Positions 8,429 through 18,535 are shown, counted from the stretch's first letter. The stretch is DNA of 64,000 bases from Frateuria flava (GCF_017837635.1 NZ_JAGJRS010000003.1:124001-188000), one strand, 5' to 3'. Numbers and translations: made by a program. The notes: generated by a model from the letters alone, not told the origin.

Positions 8429-9234
8429 TCGCGCGCGTGCTGGTGGACGGCCGGGCGGAGGACCGGGTTTCCGTGCTGGACCGTGGGCTCGCCTACGGCG
8501 ATGGGTTGTTCGAGACGATCCGTTTCCTCGGCGCCAAGGCGCCGCTCTGGCCGCGCCACATGCAACGCCTGCAGGACGGCTGCCGCCGGCTGTCTCTGTC
8601 GGTGCCGGCCCCTGCCATCCTGCTGGCCGAGGCGCAGGCCGTGTCGCGGGATCTGCCGCAGTCGGTCGTGCGCATCACGCTGACGCGGGGTACCGGCGAG
8701 CGCGGCTACAAGCCACCGGTGTCGGCGCAGGCCACCCGCATCGTCGCTGCCTTTGATCCGCCGCCGCGCGACGAGGCTGCCTGCGCCGAAGGTATCCGCG
8801 TGCGTCTGTGCGCCACGCGCCTGGCCTTGCAGCCGCGGCTTGCCGGCCTCAAGCACCTCAATCGCCTGGAGCAAGTGCTGGCGCGCGCCGAGTGGGACGA
8901 TCCGGCGATTGCCGAGGGCTTGCTGTGCGACGCCGACGGCCTGGCGATATCTACCACCGCGGCCAATCTGTTCGCGGTTTTCGGTGGCGTGCTCGCCACA
9001 CCGGCGGTCGATCGTTGCGGCATCGCGGGCGTGGCCCGGGCCGAAGTGCTGTCAGCCCGGCCGCACGCGCAGGTGCGCCCGATCACGCTGAAGGAACTGC
9101 GCCGGGCGGACGAACTCTTCCTATCCTCGAGCGTGCGCGGCATCCTGCCGGTTCGCGAACTGGACGGCCAGGCTTTTGCGGTCGGCGCGGTGACGCGCGC
9201 GCTGCAGTCGCATTGGCGCGAACTGGGTTTCTGA
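8425..9234 (+). CDS. pabC: Aminodeoxychorismate lyase
   Basis: A 269-residue fold-type IV PLP enzyme that splits 4-amino-4-deoxychorismate into p-aminobenzoate and pyruvate. The family marks are DRGLAYGDGLFET near the N terminus, the PLP lysine in AGLKHLNRLEQ, and the C-terminal SSSVRGILPV block. It starts with TTG inside the last codons of pabB (four-base overlap), implying translational coupling and equal production. D-amino-acid or branched-chain aminotransferases are related, but the pabB link and the adjoining mltG-tmk-holB order, as in E. coli, settle the call. Confidence 0.93.
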   Translation: MIARVLVDGRAEDRVSVLDRGLAYGDGLFETIRFLGAKAPLWPRHMQRLQDGCRRLSLSVPAPAILLAEAQAVSRDLPQSVVRITLTRGTGERGYKPPVSAQATRIVAAFDPPPRDEAACAEGIRVRLCATRLALQPRLAGLKHLNRLEQVLARAEWDDPAIAEGLLCDADGLAISTTAANLFAVFGGVLATPAVDRCGIAGVARAEVLSARPHAQVRPITLKELRRADELFLSSSVRGILPVRELDGQAFAVGAVTRALQSHWRELGF

Positions 9235-9244
9235 AGGAGTCCCC

Positions 9245-10285
9245 ATGGGGCGCAAGAAAAGAAAAGGTCGAGCGGCCTGGCGGATCCTGGGTTGGCTGGT
9301 GCTGCTCGCCATGCTGGCCGCGCTGGTGGCCGGCTGGTACGACTTCGAGCGGTTCAGCCGCACGCCGCTGACGGTCGGGCCGCAGCGCCAGACGCTCGAT
9401 GTGGAGCGCGGCAGTAGCCTGCGTGGCATCGTGGCGCAGCTGCGTAGCCGCAACCTCACCCGTGCGCCATCGTTGTACTGGCGCGTGCTGGCCGAACGCA
9501 TGCGGGTCGCCGACCGGTTGCACGCCGGCGAGTACGCGCTCGATCCGGGCGTCACGCCTGGTCAGCTACTGGACGCCATGGCCGCCGGGCGCGTGCTGCA
9601 GCGCGACTTCACCATCGTCGATGGCTGGACCTTTCGCCAGTTGCGCGAGGCGCTGGCGAAGGTGCCGACCTTGCGCCATGACGATGCGGCACTGGACGAT
9701 GCGGAAATCATGCGACGCATCGGTGCCCCTGGCGAGAAGCCCGAGGGGCGCTTCCTGCCCGAGACCTACGCCTACGTGAAGGGTGACGGCGACCTGGACA
9801 TCCTCAAGCGCGCGCATCAGGCCATGGTCCGGGCACTGGCCGAGCTCTGGCCTGGGCGCGACAAGAATCTGCCGCTGGCTACGCCCTACGAGGCGCTGAT
9901 CCTCGCTTCCATCGTCGAGAAGGAAACCGGGCGCGCCGACGAGCGGCCCAGGATTGCCGGCGTGTTCGTGCGCCGGCTGGAGAACCACATGCTGCTGCAG
10001 ACCGATCCGGCGGTGATCTACGGCATGGGCGAGGCCTACGCCGGCAACATCCGCCGCAGCGACCTGCTCGCCGATACGCCCTATAACACCTACCTGCATG
10101 CGGGCCTGCCGCCCACACCGATCGCCCTGCCGGGACGGCCGGCGATCCAGGCCGCGCTGCATCCGGCGCCGGGCAAGGCCTTGTACTTCGTCGCCCGCGG
10201 CGACGGCAGCCACGTGTTCGCCAGCTCGCTGGCCGAGCACAACCGCAACGTCGCCTGCTACCAGCTGAAGCGTTGCCATGACTGA
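9245..10285 (+). CDS. mltG: Endolytic peptidoglycan transglycosylase MltG
   Basis: A 346-residue YceG-like inner-membrane enzyme that cuts nascent glycan strands and sets their length. A basic cytoplasmic start (GRKKRKGR) precedes one transmembrane helix at about residues 13-31; a LysM-like region and the catalytic domain follow in the periplasm. The catalytic glutamate is Glu225 in ASIVEKETG, equivalent to Glu218 of E. coli MltG; LQTDPAVIYGMG and YNTYLHAGLPPTPI are also present. AAGGAG precedes the ATG. The end overlaps tmk by eight bases. Confidence 0.95.
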   Translation: MGRKKRKGRAAWRILGWLVLLAMLAALVAGWYDFERFSRTPLTVGPQRQTLDVERGSSLRGIVAQLRSRNLTRAPSLYWRVLAERMRVADRLHAGEYALDPGVTPGQLLDAMAAGRVLQRDFTIVDGWTFRQLREALAKVPTLRHDDAALDDAEIMRRIGAPGEKPEGRFLPETYAYVKGDGDLDILKRAHQAMVRALAELWPGRDKNLPLATPYEALILASIVEKETGRADERPRIAGVFVRRLENHMLLQTDPAVIYGMGEAYAGNIRRSDLLADTPYNTYLHAGLPPTPIALPGRPAIQAALHPAPGKALYFVARGDGSHVFASSLAEHNRNVACYQLKRCHD

Positions 10286-10922
10286 GGCGCGGCGCGGACG
10301 CTTCATTTCGCTCGAGGGTGGCGAAGGCGCCGGCAAGAGTACGTTGCTGGCCGGCTTGCGCGAACACATCGCGGGGCAGGGTGTCGACCTGGTGCAGACC
10401 CGCGAGCCGGGCGGCACGGCGGTGGGTGAGGCGGTCCGCGCGATCGTGCTCGATCCACAGGCAAGCGGCATGGCTGCCGAGACCGAGCTGCTTCTGATGT
10501 TCGCCTCGCGCGCCCAGCTCGTGCGCGAGACCATCGCGCCGGCCCTGGCAGCCGGACAATGGGTGCTTTGCGACCGCTACGTCGATGCCAGTTACGCCTA
10601 TCAGGGCGGCGGTCGCGGCCAGCCCGCGGAGCGCATCGCGGAACTGGAACGCTGGGCCTGCGCCGGTGTGGCACCGGACCTCACGCTGCTGCTCGACCTG
10701 CCGGTGGCGACCGGTCGTGCGCGTGCCGCCGGGCGAGGCGAGGCGGACCGCATCGAAATCGAGGCCGATGCCTTCTTCGAACGCGTACGCGCCAGCTATC
10801 GCTCGCGCGCCGCCGCGGAGCCGGACCGTTTCCGTGTGATCGATGCCGGCCAGCCGCCCGAGGCCGTGTTGCGGGCGGCCATCGCGGCGCTTGCGCCGCT
10901 GCTCGCGGAGGACGCGGCATGA
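10278..10922 (+). CDS. tmk: Thymidylate kinase
   Basis: A 214-residue kinase that phosphorylates dTMP to dTDP with ATP. The P-loop is GGEGAGKST (about residues 14-22), followed by TREPGGTxVGE and the DRYVDASYAYQGGGRG block that binds dTMP. Length is normal for the bacterial enzyme. It overlaps mltG upstream and holB downstream (ATGA), so the three are tightly coupled, the same order as in E. coli and Pseudomonas. Confidence 0.97.
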   Translation: MTEARRGRFISLEGGEGAGKSTLLAGLREHIAGQGVDLVQTREPGGTAVGEAVRAIVLDPQASGMAAETELLLMFASRAQLVRETIAPALAAGQWVLCDRYVDASYAYQGGGRGQPAERIAELERWACAGVAPDLTLLLDLPVATGRARAAGRGEADRIEIEADAFFERVRASYRSRAAAEPDRFRVIDAGQPPEAVLRAAIAALAPLLAEDAA

Positions 10923-11854
10923 CGTCACCGTCCTGGCACGAGGCGCATTGGCAACGGCTGCAATCGCGCCTGGCGCGCGAAGCACTGCCGCACGCGCTAC
11001 TGCTGTGCGGTCCGGCGGGACTGGGCAAGCGTGCCTTCCTGCGCCGTTTCGTGCGTGGCCTGCTGTGCGAGCGCCCACGCGAGGGCGAAGCCTGCGGTCA
11101 GTGTCGTACCTGTCTGCTGCTCGATGCCGGCACCCACCCGGATTTCGTCACCATCAGCTACGGCCTGCGCAAGGACGGCGTGCAGCGCAAGGAGATCGTG
11201 GTCGAGCAGATCCGCGAGCTCTCTGCACGGCTGGCGATGGCCAGCCAGTTCGGCGGCTGGCAAGTGGTGGTGATCGATCCGGCCGATGCCATGAACACGG
11301 CCGCCGCCAATGCTCTGCTCAAGACGCTGGAGGAGCCCTCGCCGCAGACCCTGCTGCTGCTGGTCGCCGATGCGCCCTGGCGGCTGCCGCAAACCATCCG
11401 CAGTCGCTGCCAGCGGATCGAATTCCAGTTGCCCCGGCCGGCCGAGGCGATGGCCTGGCTCGCCGCGCAAGACGTGACCGATCCCGCGGCAGCACTGCAG
11501 GCGGCCGGCGGCAACCCGGGGCTGGCGCAGGCCTGGGCAGAGCAGGGCGCGCTGGCGCGCCGGCAGGCGGTGCGCAAGGACCTGGCCGCGCTGGCGGCCG
11601 GCCGCGCCGAACCGATGGAGGTGGCCCGCCGCTGGCTGGATGCCGAGCCGGAGCAGTGCCTGTGGTTTGCTGCGCAGGCCGCGGTCGACGAGGCCCGTGC
11701 CCGCGCGACCGGCGGTGCCACGCCGCTCGGCAGTCAGCTCGATGCCGAGGCGCTGGCCGACTGGTTCGCCGTTGCCAATCGCACGCGCGACGCCTTGCGC
11801 GGCCCGCTGCGCGGCGACCTGCTGCTGCTAGAGTTGCTCGCCGGCTGGCACTGA
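10919..11854 (+). CDS. holB: DNA polymerase III subunit delta prime
   Basis: A 311-residue clamp-loader subunit (AAA+ fold). The GPAGLGKR loop stands in for Walker A. A zinc-binding set of cysteines is present at 50, 59, 62 and 65. NALLKTLEEPSPQTLLLLV and the SRCQRIEF sensor block are characteristic. Part of the complex that loads the beta sliding clamp. The ATG lies in the ATGA overlap with the tmk stop. In Pseudomonas and Xanthomonas the next gene is pilZ; here a PIG-L gene intervenes. Confidence 0.94.
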   Translation: MTSPSWHEAHWQRLQSRLAREALPHALLLCGPAGLGKRAFLRRFVRGLLCERPREGEACGQCRTCLLLDAGTHPDFVTISYGLRKDGVQRKEIVVEQIRELSARLAMASQFGGWQVVVIDPADAMNTAAANALLKTLEEPSPQTLLLLVADAPWRLPQTIRSRCQRIEFQLPRPAEAMAWLAAQDVTDPAAALQAAGGNPGLAQAWAEQGALARRQAVRKDLAALAAGRAEPMEVARRWLDAEPEQCLWFAAQAAVDEARARATGGATPLGSQLDAEALADWFAVANRTRDALRGPLRGDLLLLELLAGWH

Positions 11855-11996
11855 CCCTGAGCCTTGCGGGTCGTTCCGGTCGTCAGCCTCACGCTACACG
11901 TAGTGCGAACGCGCGCTGCCGCAAGCTGCGCGCAACGACCGCCTGCGGCTTCCGGCCGGGGCGTTCCCCACACCCTGGCGCGGGAGGCGCCACGAC

Positions 11997-12926
11997 ATGC
12001 CGTTGAGCCCGGAGCTGTACAGCCCCGACGCGCGGACCCGCCTGCTGGTGGTCGCGCCGCACCCCGACGACGAAACCATCGGCACCGGCGAACTGCTGCA
12101 ACTCGTGCGTGCAGCCGGCGGCGAGGTGCGCGTACTGCTGCTCACCGACGGTGACGACAACCCCTGGCCGCAACGCTGGCTTGAGCGCCGCCTGCGCATT
12201 GGCGATGTCGAGCGCGCGCGCTGGGGCAGGCGCCGTCGCGGCGAGGTCGCCGAGGCGCTGCGACGGCTGGACGTGCCGTTCGACGCGTTGCACGCGACGG
12301 GCTGGCCGGACATGGGGCTCACCACACTGGTGCGCGGGGATGCCTCGATGGCGCGCGCACGCCTGGTCGCCGAACTGGTGGATTTCGGACCGAACGTGGT
12401 CGCCCTGCCGGCGCTGTCCGACCGCCACCCCGACCACGGCAGTGCGCATGTCCTGATGCGGCTGGCGCTGGCCGACTGGGATGCCGAACCGCCGCTGCTG
12501 CTCAGTTACCTGGTGCATGGTCGCGGGGAGGCGGCGCCCGATATCGCATTGCCCGCTGCTGCCGAGCGCCACGCGGCCAAACTCGCCGCATTGACCGCCC
12601 ATGGCAGCCAGATGGCATTGAGCGCGGGCCGCATGCGCCGGCTCACCGATCGCCCCGAGCGCTACGAACGGGTCGCCCGGCCTCCGGCTGACCGCGAAGC
12701 CGGCGCGCTGCCCTGGCGCCCCAGGGCCTGGCGCTCGCAGTTGCGGTTGACCATCGCCAGTCCGGACGGGGTACGCCATTGGCCCTGGGCGGACGCACCG
12801 CTGCGGCGCGACGGACAGGGAGGCTGGCGCCTGGCCGAAGTGCCGACCGCGCCGTGCTTCGCGCGCCTGGACATGCCTGTGCCGTCCCCCTGGATTTTCG
12901 ACCGCTGGGGATGGTGCGAGCTGTAG
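11997..12926 (+). CDS. PIG-L/LmbE-family zinc deacetylase
   Basis: A 309-residue PIG-L (LmbE-like) protein. The zinc motif APHPDDE appears at residues 20-26 and the second motif SDRHPDH further on, both expected for N-acetylglucosamine-type deacetylases acting on sugar conjugates. The C-terminal third, from about residue 215, is not part of the core domain and includes an Arg/Trp-rich stretch. There is no signal peptide, so it is probably cytosolic. The substrate cannot be told from sequence; LPS-core or glycan precursors are plausible. It lies 142 bases after holB and is followed by an inverted-repeat pair before pilZ, so it looks like an insertion in a conserved pair. Confidence 0.85.
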   Translation: MPLSPELYSPDARTRLLVVAPHPDDETIGTGELLQLVRAAGGEVRVLLLTDGDDNPWPQRWLERRLRIGDVERARWGRRRRGEVAEALRRLDVPFDALHATGWPDMGLTTLVRGDASMARARLVAELVDFGPNVVALPALSDRHPDHGSAHVLMRLALADWDAEPPLLLSYLVHGRGEAAPDIALPAAAERHAAKLAALTAHGSQMALSAGRMRRLTDRPERYERVARPPADREAGALPWRPRAWRSQLRLTIASPDGVRHWPWADAPLRRDGQGGWRLAEVPTAPCFARLDMPVPSPWIFDRWGWCEL

Positions 12927-12943
12927 TAGACACGCCGTGCGTA

Positions 12944-13004
12944 GGGTGGGCTTCAGCCCACCGGCCTTCTCGCGACCGTGGGCCTGGTGGGCTGAAGCCC
13001 ACCC
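12944..13004. repeat. Inverted pair of GTGGGCTTCAGCCCAC palindromes
   Basis: Two 19-bp arms, GGGTGGGCTTCAGCCCACC and its perfect reverse complement, are separated by 23 bases; each arm is itself palindromic. This is the BIME-like layout of REP sequences. It sits between the PIG-L gene and pilZ and could also fold into a transcript-stabilising or terminating hairpin, though it has no U tract. Confidence 0.8.
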
Positions 13005-13094
13005 TGTGTGATGGGCCGCTTTGCGCCGGCCCATCACGCTCGCTACGATGCTCGGGCGCCGGCCGAAACCGGCTTGTTCGCTCCGGAGCCCAGC

Positions 13095-13448
13095 ATGACC
13101 GCCACCGCCGCCCGTCAGGGCATCATCTCGCTGAAGATCAAGGACGCCGCGTCGCTATACAGCGCGTACATGCCGTTCCTGAAGAACGGCGGCCTGTTCG
13201 CGCCGACAGCGCAACGTTATGCGCTGGGCGACGAGGTGGTGCTGCTGATCACGCTGATGGATGAGACCGAGCGCCTGTCGGTCGTGGGCAAGGTCGCCTG
13301 GATCAGCCCGCTCGGGGCGCAGGGCAACCGCACAGCCGGCATCGGCGTGCATTTCAACGAATCCGGCGATGCCGAATCGGCGCGCCAGCGCATCGAAAAC
13401 ATCCTCGCCGGCGTGCTCGCCTCCGAGCGCCCGACCCACACCATGTGA
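13095..13448 (+). CDS. pilZ: Type IV pilus assembly protein PilZ
   Basis: A 117-residue single-domain PilZ. This subtype supports type IV pilus biogenesis by contacting the PilB ATPase and the FimX protein in Xanthomonas. The RxxxR cyclic-di-GMP motif expected at the N terminus is absent (ARQGIISLKIKD is what stands there), matching the non-binding PilZ orthologues. The VVGKVAWISP and GIGVHF blocks are present. Start chosen at MTATAARQG; an upstream in-frame ATG would run through repeat DNA. In related genomes it directly follows holB; here a PIG-L gene separates them. A TACGAT element about 45 bases upstream may be a -10. Confidence 0.93.
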   Translation: MTATAARQGIISLKIKDAASLYSAYMPFLKNGGLFAPTAQRYALGDEVVLLITLMDETERLSVVGKVAWISPLGAQGNRTAGIGVHFNESGDAESARQRIENILAGVLASERPTHTM

Positions 13449-13553
13449 CGTCCCTTCCGCCAGCGCGCGCTCCGGCCGCGCGTTCGCCGCGTACTCACCC
13501 GCGATCTGCGAGAACGGGCTTGCACTAACCAATAACTGTCGCGTCCGCAATAC

Positions 13554-13584
13554 TTGGCGTAGTCCCCGTACGCGCTGATACAAT
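13554..13584 (+). promoter_or_regulatory. Candidate promoter of the nuo operon
   Basis: TTGGCG (13554-13559) and TACAAT (13579-13584) with a 19-base spacer. The 303-base gap between pilZ and nuoA holds this candidate and, near its end, a GGAGGT Shine-Dalgarno; I see no gene in it. The leader to nuoA would be about 160 bases. Confidence 0.5.
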
Positions 13585-13751
13585 GCGGCGGTTACACGAA
13601 GGGATTTCGTGGAAATCGGGCGCTCGCGGCCCCCACGCGTGCGATCGTGGCCGGACAGCCCCTGCCGTGCGCGGCCTGCCGAATCGAACCAGCCGGATCG
13701 CCATCGTGGCGATCACTGATGCGCCCGAAGGGTGCGGAGGTACGTTGCATC

Positions 13752-14108
13752 GTGCTTGCTCAATACTGGCCCATCCTGCTGTTCATCGGCGTTGCCGCCG
13801 GCCTGGGCGTGGTGCTGCTGATCATCGGCATGCTCGCCGGCCCGCGCCGCCCCGCCGCGATCAAGCTCGCGCCCTACGAGTGCGGCTTCGAGGCTTTCGA
13901 AGACGCGCGCATGCGCTTCGACGTCCGCTATTACCTGCTGGCGATCCTGTTCATCATTTTCGACCTGGAAATCGCCTTCCTGTTTCCGTGGGCGGTGGTG
14001 TTCCAGCAGATCGGCATCGTGGCGCTGATCGAGATGGCGCTGTTCCTGCTGTTGCTGGTGGTCGGGTTTGCCTACGTGTGGAAGAAGGGAGCGCTGGAAT
14101 GGGAGTGA
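13752..14108 (+). CDS. nuoA: NADH-quinone oxidoreductase subunit A
   Basis: A 118-residue membrane subunit of complex I with three transmembrane helices (about residues 8-29, 60-80 and 88-108). The loop [10 protein letters not shown] with its cysteine near the quinone site and [21 protein letters not shown] are the NuoA signatures. GTG start chosen because GGAGGT lies ten bases before it and it gives the usual [11 protein letters not shown] terminus; an ATG eleven codons earlier lacks a ribosome site. First of fourteen nuo genes in standard order. Overlaps nuoB by ten bases. Confidence 0.95.
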   Translation: MLAQYWPILLFIGVAAGLGVVLLIIGMLAGPRRPAAIKLAPYECGFEAFEDARMRFDVRYYLLAILFIIFDLEIAFLFPWAVVFQQIGIVALIEMALFLLLLVVGFAYVWKKGALEWE

Positions 14109-14656
14109 TGTCTTCCATCGACCGGGTGATGCACAACCCGGAGCCGTTGAACCTGGTCGACGACATCCTGCGCCCGGCCGAGGACAACCCGGTCGTGCAG
14201 CGCGGCTTCGCCACCACCTCGGTCGATGCGCTGATGAACTGGGCGCGCACCGGTTCCATGTGGCCGATGACCTTTGGCCTGGCCTGCTGCGCGGTCGAGA
14301 TGATGCACGCCGGCGCCGCGCGCCTGGACCTGGACCGCTACGGCGTGATCTTCCGCCCCAGCCCGCGCCAGTCCGACGTGATGATCGTGGCCGGCACGCT
14401 GGTCAACAAGATGGCGCCGGCGCTGCGCCGCGTGTACGACCAGATGCCCGACCCGAAGTGGGTGATCTCGATGGGCAGCTGCGCCAACGGCGGCGGCTAC
14501 TACCACTATTCCTACTCGGTGGTGCGTGGCTGCGACCGCATCGTGCCGGTGGACATCTACGTGCCGGGCTGCCCGCCGACGGCCGAGGCGCTCATCCACG
14601 GCATCCTGCAGTTGCAGAAGAAGATCCGCCGCACCAGCACGATCGCCCGCGGCTAA
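14099..14656 (+). CDS. nuoB: NADH-quinone oxidoreductase subunit B
   Basis: A 185-residue subunit that carries the last iron-sulfur cluster (N2) before quinone. Cluster ligands are visible in [11 protein letters not shown], in [10 protein letters not shown] and in [11 protein letters not shown]. It is a peripheral-arm subunit at the membrane junction. Start [10 protein letters not shown] is preferred over the internal ATG three codons on, because AAGGGAG lies seven bases before it; it overlaps the nuoA stop. Confidence 0.97.
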   Translation: MGVMSSIDRVMHNPEPLNLVDDILRPAEDNPVVQRGFATTSVDALMNWARTGSMWPMTFGLACCAVEMMHAGAARLDLDRYGVIFRPSPRQSDVMIVAGTLVNKMAPALRRVYDQMPDPKWVISMGSCANGGGYYHYSYSVVRGCDRIVPVDIYVPGCPPTAEALIHGILQLQKKIRRTSTIARG

Positions 14657-14667
14657 GGCCCTACGCC

Positions 14668-15399
14668 ATGACCGATACGCAAAACACCTCGCTCGCCGCG
14701 CGCCTTGCGGCGCGGTTCGGCGACACCCTGTCGCTACTGCCGGCCCGTGGCGGTGAACTCACCGCCGAACTGGCGGCTGCCGACCTGCTGAGCGTCGCCA
14801 CCGCGCTGCGCGACGAGCCGGAGTTCCGCTTCGAGCAGCTGATCGACGTCTGCGGCGTGGACTATCTCGGCTACGGCCAGGACGAATGGGCCACCGAGAC
14901 GGTCACGGCCACGGGCTTCTCCCGCGGCGTGGAAGGCCAGGCCATGGGCCGCTTTAACTGGGCCGAGCGGCCCCGCGACGCCAACATGCCGCGCCGCTTC
15001 GCTTCGGTCGTGCACCTGCTTTCGGTCGCGAACAACCGACGCCTGCGCCTGCGCGTGTTCTGCGAGGACGACGCGCTGCCGATGGTGCCCTCGCTCACCG
15101 GCATCTGGCCCGTTGCCAACTGGTTCGAACGCGAGGCGTTCGACCTGTTCGGCATCATCTTCGACGGCCATCCGGACCTGCGCCGCATCCTCACCGACTA
15201 CGGCTTCGTCGGCCATCCGTTCCGCAAGGACTTCCCTCTGATCGGCAACGTCGAGGTCCGCTACGACGCCGAGCAGCAGCGCGTGGTCTACCAGCCGGTG
15301 ACCATCGAGCCGCGCGTGTTGGTGCCGCGCGTGATCCGTGACGACGCCGACCTCATCCAGGCCAAGGCCGAAGCCGCCGACGACTGGCGGAGGAACTGA
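14668..15399 (+). CDS. nuoC: NADH-quinone oxidoreductase subunit C
   Basis: A 243-residue 30-kDa-type subunit of the complex I peripheral arm, with no cofactor. The signature block ERE(A)FDLFGI followed by [11 protein letters not shown] and [10 protein letters not shown] is present. It is a separate gene from nuoD, unlike the NuoCD fusion of E. coli. It ends with a GGAGG that serves nuoD. Confidence 0.96.
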   Translation: MTDTQNTSLAARLAARFGDTLSLLPARGGELTAELAAADLLSVATALRDEPEFRFEQLIDVCGVDYLGYGQDEWATETVTATGFSRGVEGQAMGRFNWAERPRDANMPRRFASVVHLLSVANNRRLRLRVFCEDDALPMVPSLTGIWPVANWFEREAFDLFGIIFDGHPDLRRILTDYGFVGHPFRKDFPLIGNVEVRYDAEQQRVVYQPVTIEPRVLVPRVIRDDADLIQAKAEAADDWRRN

Positions 15400-15400
15400 C

Positions 15401-16654
15401 ATGCAGGAAATCCGCAACTACACGATGAACTTCGGCCCGCAGCATCCGGCCGCGCACGGCGTTCTGCGCCTGGTGCTGGAGATGGACGGCGAGACCGTGG
15501 TGCGCGCCGACCCGCATGTGGGCCTGCTCCACCGCGGCACCGAGAAGCTGGCCGAGTCCAAGCCGTTCAACCAGTCGATCGGCTACATGGATCGCCTGGA
15601 CTACGTGTCGATGATGTGCAACGAGCACGCCTACGTGCGCGCGATCGAGACCCTGCTGGGGATCGAGGCGCCCGAGCGTGCGCAGTACATCCGCACGATG
15701 TTCGACGAGATCACCCGCATCCTGAACCACCTGATGTGGATCGGCTCCAACGCGCTCGACCTTGGCGCGATGGCGGTGTTCCTGTACGCGTTCCGCGAGC
15801 GCGAGGAGCTGATGGACGTCTACGAGGCGGTCTCGGGCGCGCGCATGCACGCGACCTACTACCGTCCGGGCGGCGTCTACCGCGACCTGCCCGACCGCAT
15901 GCCGCAGTACAAGGAATCGCCCTGGCACAAGGGCGCAGATCTGAAGCGCATCAACGCGGCGCGCGAAGGCTCGATGCTCGACTTCATCGAGGAGTTCACC
16001 CGCATCTTCCCGTCGCGTGTGGACGAGTACGAGGACCTGCTCACCACCAACCGCATCTGGAAGCAGCGCACGGTCGGCATCGGCGTGATCAGCCCGGAGA
16101 TGGCCAAGGCCTGGGGCATGACCGGCGCGATGATCCGCGGCTCGGGCGTCGAGTGGGACCTGCGCAAGAAGCAGCCTTATGCCAAGTACGCCGAGATGGA
16201 TTTCGACATCCCGGTCGGCGTCAACGGTGACTGCTACGACCGCTACCTGGTGCGCGTGGAAGAGATGCGCCAGTCCAACCGCATCATCAAGCAGTGCGTG
16301 GATTGGCTGCGTGCCAATCCGGGCCCGGTGATGGTGACCAACTTCAAGGTCGCGCCGCCGTCGCGCGCCGAGATGAAGGAGAGCATGGAAGCGCTCATCC
16401 ATCACTTCAAGCTGTTCACCGAGGGCTACGGCGTGCCCGCCGGCGAGACGTACTGCGCGGTCGAGGCGCCCAAGGGCGAGTTCGGCTGCTACCTGGTTTC
16501 CGACGGCGCCAACAAGCCCTTCCGCGTGCACCTGCGCGCGCCGGGCTTCGCCCACCTCTCGTCGATGGACGCCACCGTCAAGGGCCACATGCTGGCCGAC
16601 GTGGTGGCGATGATCGGCACCTACGATCTCGTGTTCGGCGAAGTTGACCGCTAA
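15401..16654 (+). CDS. nuoD: NADH-quinone oxidoreductase subunit D
   Basis: A 417-residue 49-kDa-type subunit that forms the quinone cavity together with Nuo[16 protein letters not shown] at the N terminus carries the quinone-contacting histidines; the C terminus ends with the typical [12 protein letters not shown]. Start [10 protein letters not shown] lies right after GGAGGAAC. It is related to the large subunit of [NiFe] hydrogenase but lacks the metal-binding cysteines, as expected. Confidence 0.97.
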   Translation: MQEIRNYTMNFGPQHPAAHGVLRLVLEMDGETVVRADPHVGLLHRGTEKLAESKPFNQSIGYMDRLDYVSMMCNEHAYVRAIETLLGIEAPERAQYIRTMFDEITRILNHLMWIGSNALDLGAMAVFLYAFREREELMDVYEAVSGARMHATYYRPGGVYRDLPDRMPQYKESPWHKGADLKRINAAREGSMLDFIEEFTRIFPSRVDEYEDLLTTNRIWKQRTVGIGVISPEMAKAWGMTGAMIRGSGVEWDLRKKQPYAKYAEMDFDIPVGVNGDCYDRYLVRVEEMRQSNRIIKQCVDWLRANPGPVMVTNFKVAPPSRAEMKESMEALIHHFKLFTEGYGVPAGETYCAVEAPKGEFGCYLVSDGANKPFRVHLRAPGFAHLSSMDATVKGHMLADVVAMIGTYDLVFGEVDR

Positions 16655-16677
16655 GCCGGCACCACGGAGATTCCCCC

Positions 16678-17205
16678 ATGAAGGCCACCAACAACTACGA
16701 GCAGGTCAAGCACGTCGATCCGCTCGTCGTGCTCAGCGACCACACGCGCCACCACATCGACGAATGGGTCGCCAAGTTCCCTCCGGACCGCAAGCGCTCG
16801 GCGCTGATCCAGGGATTGTTCGCCGCGCAGGAGCAGAACCAGGGCTTCCTCACCGACGAGCTGATCACGGCGGTGACCAAGTACCTCGAGTTGCCCGCGA
16901 TCTGGGGCTACGAGGTGGCGAGCTTCTATTCGATGCTCGAGACCAAGCCGGTTGGCCGCAACAACGTCGCCATCTGCACCAACATCTCGTGCTGGCTCAA
17001 CGGGGCCGAAGGGTTGGTGCGCCATTGCGAGAACAAGCTCGGCATCAAGCTGGGCGAAAGCACGCAGGACGGCCGCGTGTACCTCAAGAGAGAAGAGGAA
17101 TGCATTGCCGCCTGCGTGTACGCGCCGGCGATGACGGTCAATGGGCACTACCACGAGCATCTCACGCCCGAGAAGCTCGACGAGATCCTGGACGGGCTGG
17201 AGTAA
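16678..17205 (+). CDS. nuoE: NADH-quinone oxidoreductase subunit E
   Basis: A 175-residue 24-kDa-type subunit of the NADH dehydrogenase module. It holds the [2Fe-2S] cluster N1a with ligands Cys100, Cys105, Cys142 and Cys146 (CTNISC and CIAAC). The thioredoxin-like fold and length are as expected. Part of the peripheral arm with NuoF and NuoG. Confidence 0.97.
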   Translation: MKATNNYEQVKHVDPLVVLSDHTRHHIDEWVAKFPPDRKRSALIQGLFAAQEQNQGFLTDELITAVTKYLELPAIWGYEVASFYSMLETKPVGRNNVAICTNISCWLNGAEGLVRHCENKLGIKLGESTQDGRVYLKREEECIAACVYAPAMTVNGHYHEHLTPEKLDEILDGLE

Positions 17206-17209
17206 GGGC

Positions 17210-18535
17210 ATGGCGAACAGCACCGGTCCGGTAGGACCCGCACCCCAGGACCACCAGGTCGTCTACACCACGCTGCACTTCGACACACCGTGGTCGATGG
17301 ACAGCTACGAGAAGGTGGACGGCTACAAGGCGTGGCGCAAGATCCTCGCCGAGAAGCCGGATCCGGCCACGCTCATCGAAGAGGTCAAGAAATCCAGTCT
17401 GCGCGGCCGTGGCGGCGCGGGCTTCCCGACCGGCCTGAAGTGGTCCTTCATGCCCAAGGGCACGATGCAGAAGTACATCCTGTGCAACTCGGACGAGTCC
17501 GAGCCGGGCACCGCCAAGGACCGCGACATCCTGCGCTACAACCCGCACTCGGTGATCGAGGGCCTGGCAATCGCCTGCTACTGCACCGGCTCGACCGTGG
17601 CCTACAACTACCTGCGTGGCGAGTTCCACCACGAGCCGTTCGAGCACTTCGAGTCGGCGCTGAAGGAAGCCTATGCAGCCGGCCTGCTGGGCAAGGACAT
17701 CGGCGGCAGCGGCATCGACGTGGACATCTACGCGGCGCTCGGCGCGGGGGCCTACATCTGCGGCGAGGAAACCGCGTTGATGGAATCGCTCGAGGGCAAG
17801 AAGGGCCTGCCGCGCTTCAAGCCGCCGTTCCCGGCCAATTTCGGCCTGTACGGCAAGCCGACCACGATCAACAACACCGAGACCTACGCCTCGGTGCCGG
17901 CGATCCTGCGCAACGGCGCCGACTGGTTCCTCAACCTCGGCAAGCCCAACAACGGTGGCCCGAAGATCTTCTCGGTGTCCGGCCACGTCAACAGCCCGGG
18001 CAACTTCGAGATCCGGCTGGGCACGCCGTTCAAGGACCTGCTGGCGATGGCCGGTGGCGTGCGCAACGGTCACCAGCTGAAGGCGGTGATCCCAGGCGGT
18101 TCTTCGATGAAGGTGCTGCCGGCGGCGACGATCCTCGAGTGCACGATGGACTACGACAGCCTGCAGAAGGCCGGTTCGGGCCTCGGCTCCGGCGCGGTGA
18201 TCGTGATGGACGAGACCACCTGCATGGTGCGTGCCTGCCACCGCATCTCGCGCTTCTACCGCTACGAGTCCTGCGGCCAGTGCACGCCCTGCCGCGAAGG
18301 TACCGGGTGGATGCATCGCGTGCTCTCGCGCATCGTCGAAGGCAAGGGCACGCTCGATGACCTGCATCGCCTCAAGGCGGTCGCCGGGCAGATCGAGGGC
18401 CACACCATCTGCGCCTTCGGCGAAGCCGCTGCCTGGCCGGTGCAGGGCTTCCTGCACCACTTCTGGAACGAATTCGAATATTTCGTCGAGCACGGTCGCT
18501 CGATGACCGACGACAAGCTTGGAGTTGCCGCCTGA
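17210..18535 (+). CDS. nuoF: NADH-quinone oxidoreductase subunit F
   Basis: A 441-residue 51-kDa-type subunit that oxidises NADH. The FMN/NADH-binding glycine-rich segment [13 protein letters not shown] begins at about residue 66. The [4Fe-4S] cluster N3 ligands are Cys355, Cys358 and Cys361 in CGQCTPC plus a later cysteine in TICAFGE. The N terminus is slightly extended ([13 protein letters not shown]). GGAG lies six bases before the ATG. Its stop shares one base with the nuoG start. Confidence 0.97.
   Translation: MANSTGPVGPAPQDHQVVYTTLHFDTPWSMDSYEKVDGYKAWRKILAEKPDPATLIEEVKKSSLRGRGGAGFPTGLKWSFMPKGTMQKYILCNSDESEPGTAKDRDILRYNPHSVIEGLAIACYCTGSTVAYNYLRGEFHHEPFEHFESALKEAYAAGLLGKDIGGSGIDVDIYAALGAGAYICGEETALMESLEGKKGLPRFKPPFPANFGLYGKPTTINNTETYASVPAILRNGADWFLNLGKPNNGGPKIFSVSGHVNSPGNFEIRLGTPFKDLLAMAGGVRNGHQLKAVIPGGSSMKVLPAATILECTMDYDSLQKAGSGLGSGAVIVMDETTCMVRACHRISRFYRYESCGQCTPCREGTGWMHRVLSRIVEGKGTLDDLHRLKAVAGQIEGHTICAFGEAAAWPVQGFLHHFWNEFEYFVEHGRSMTDDKLGVAA

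Noticed and set aside
13008-13094. Upstream extension of pilZ
   Set aside because: The extra residues come from palindrome and promoter-like DNA and are absent from PilZ proteins.
15353-16588. Long minus-strand open frame opposite nuoD
   Set aside because: Shadow of nuoD; low-complexity His/Arg/Val/Gly content and no motif. The same holds for antisense frames across nuoG, nuoM, pnp and gyrA.
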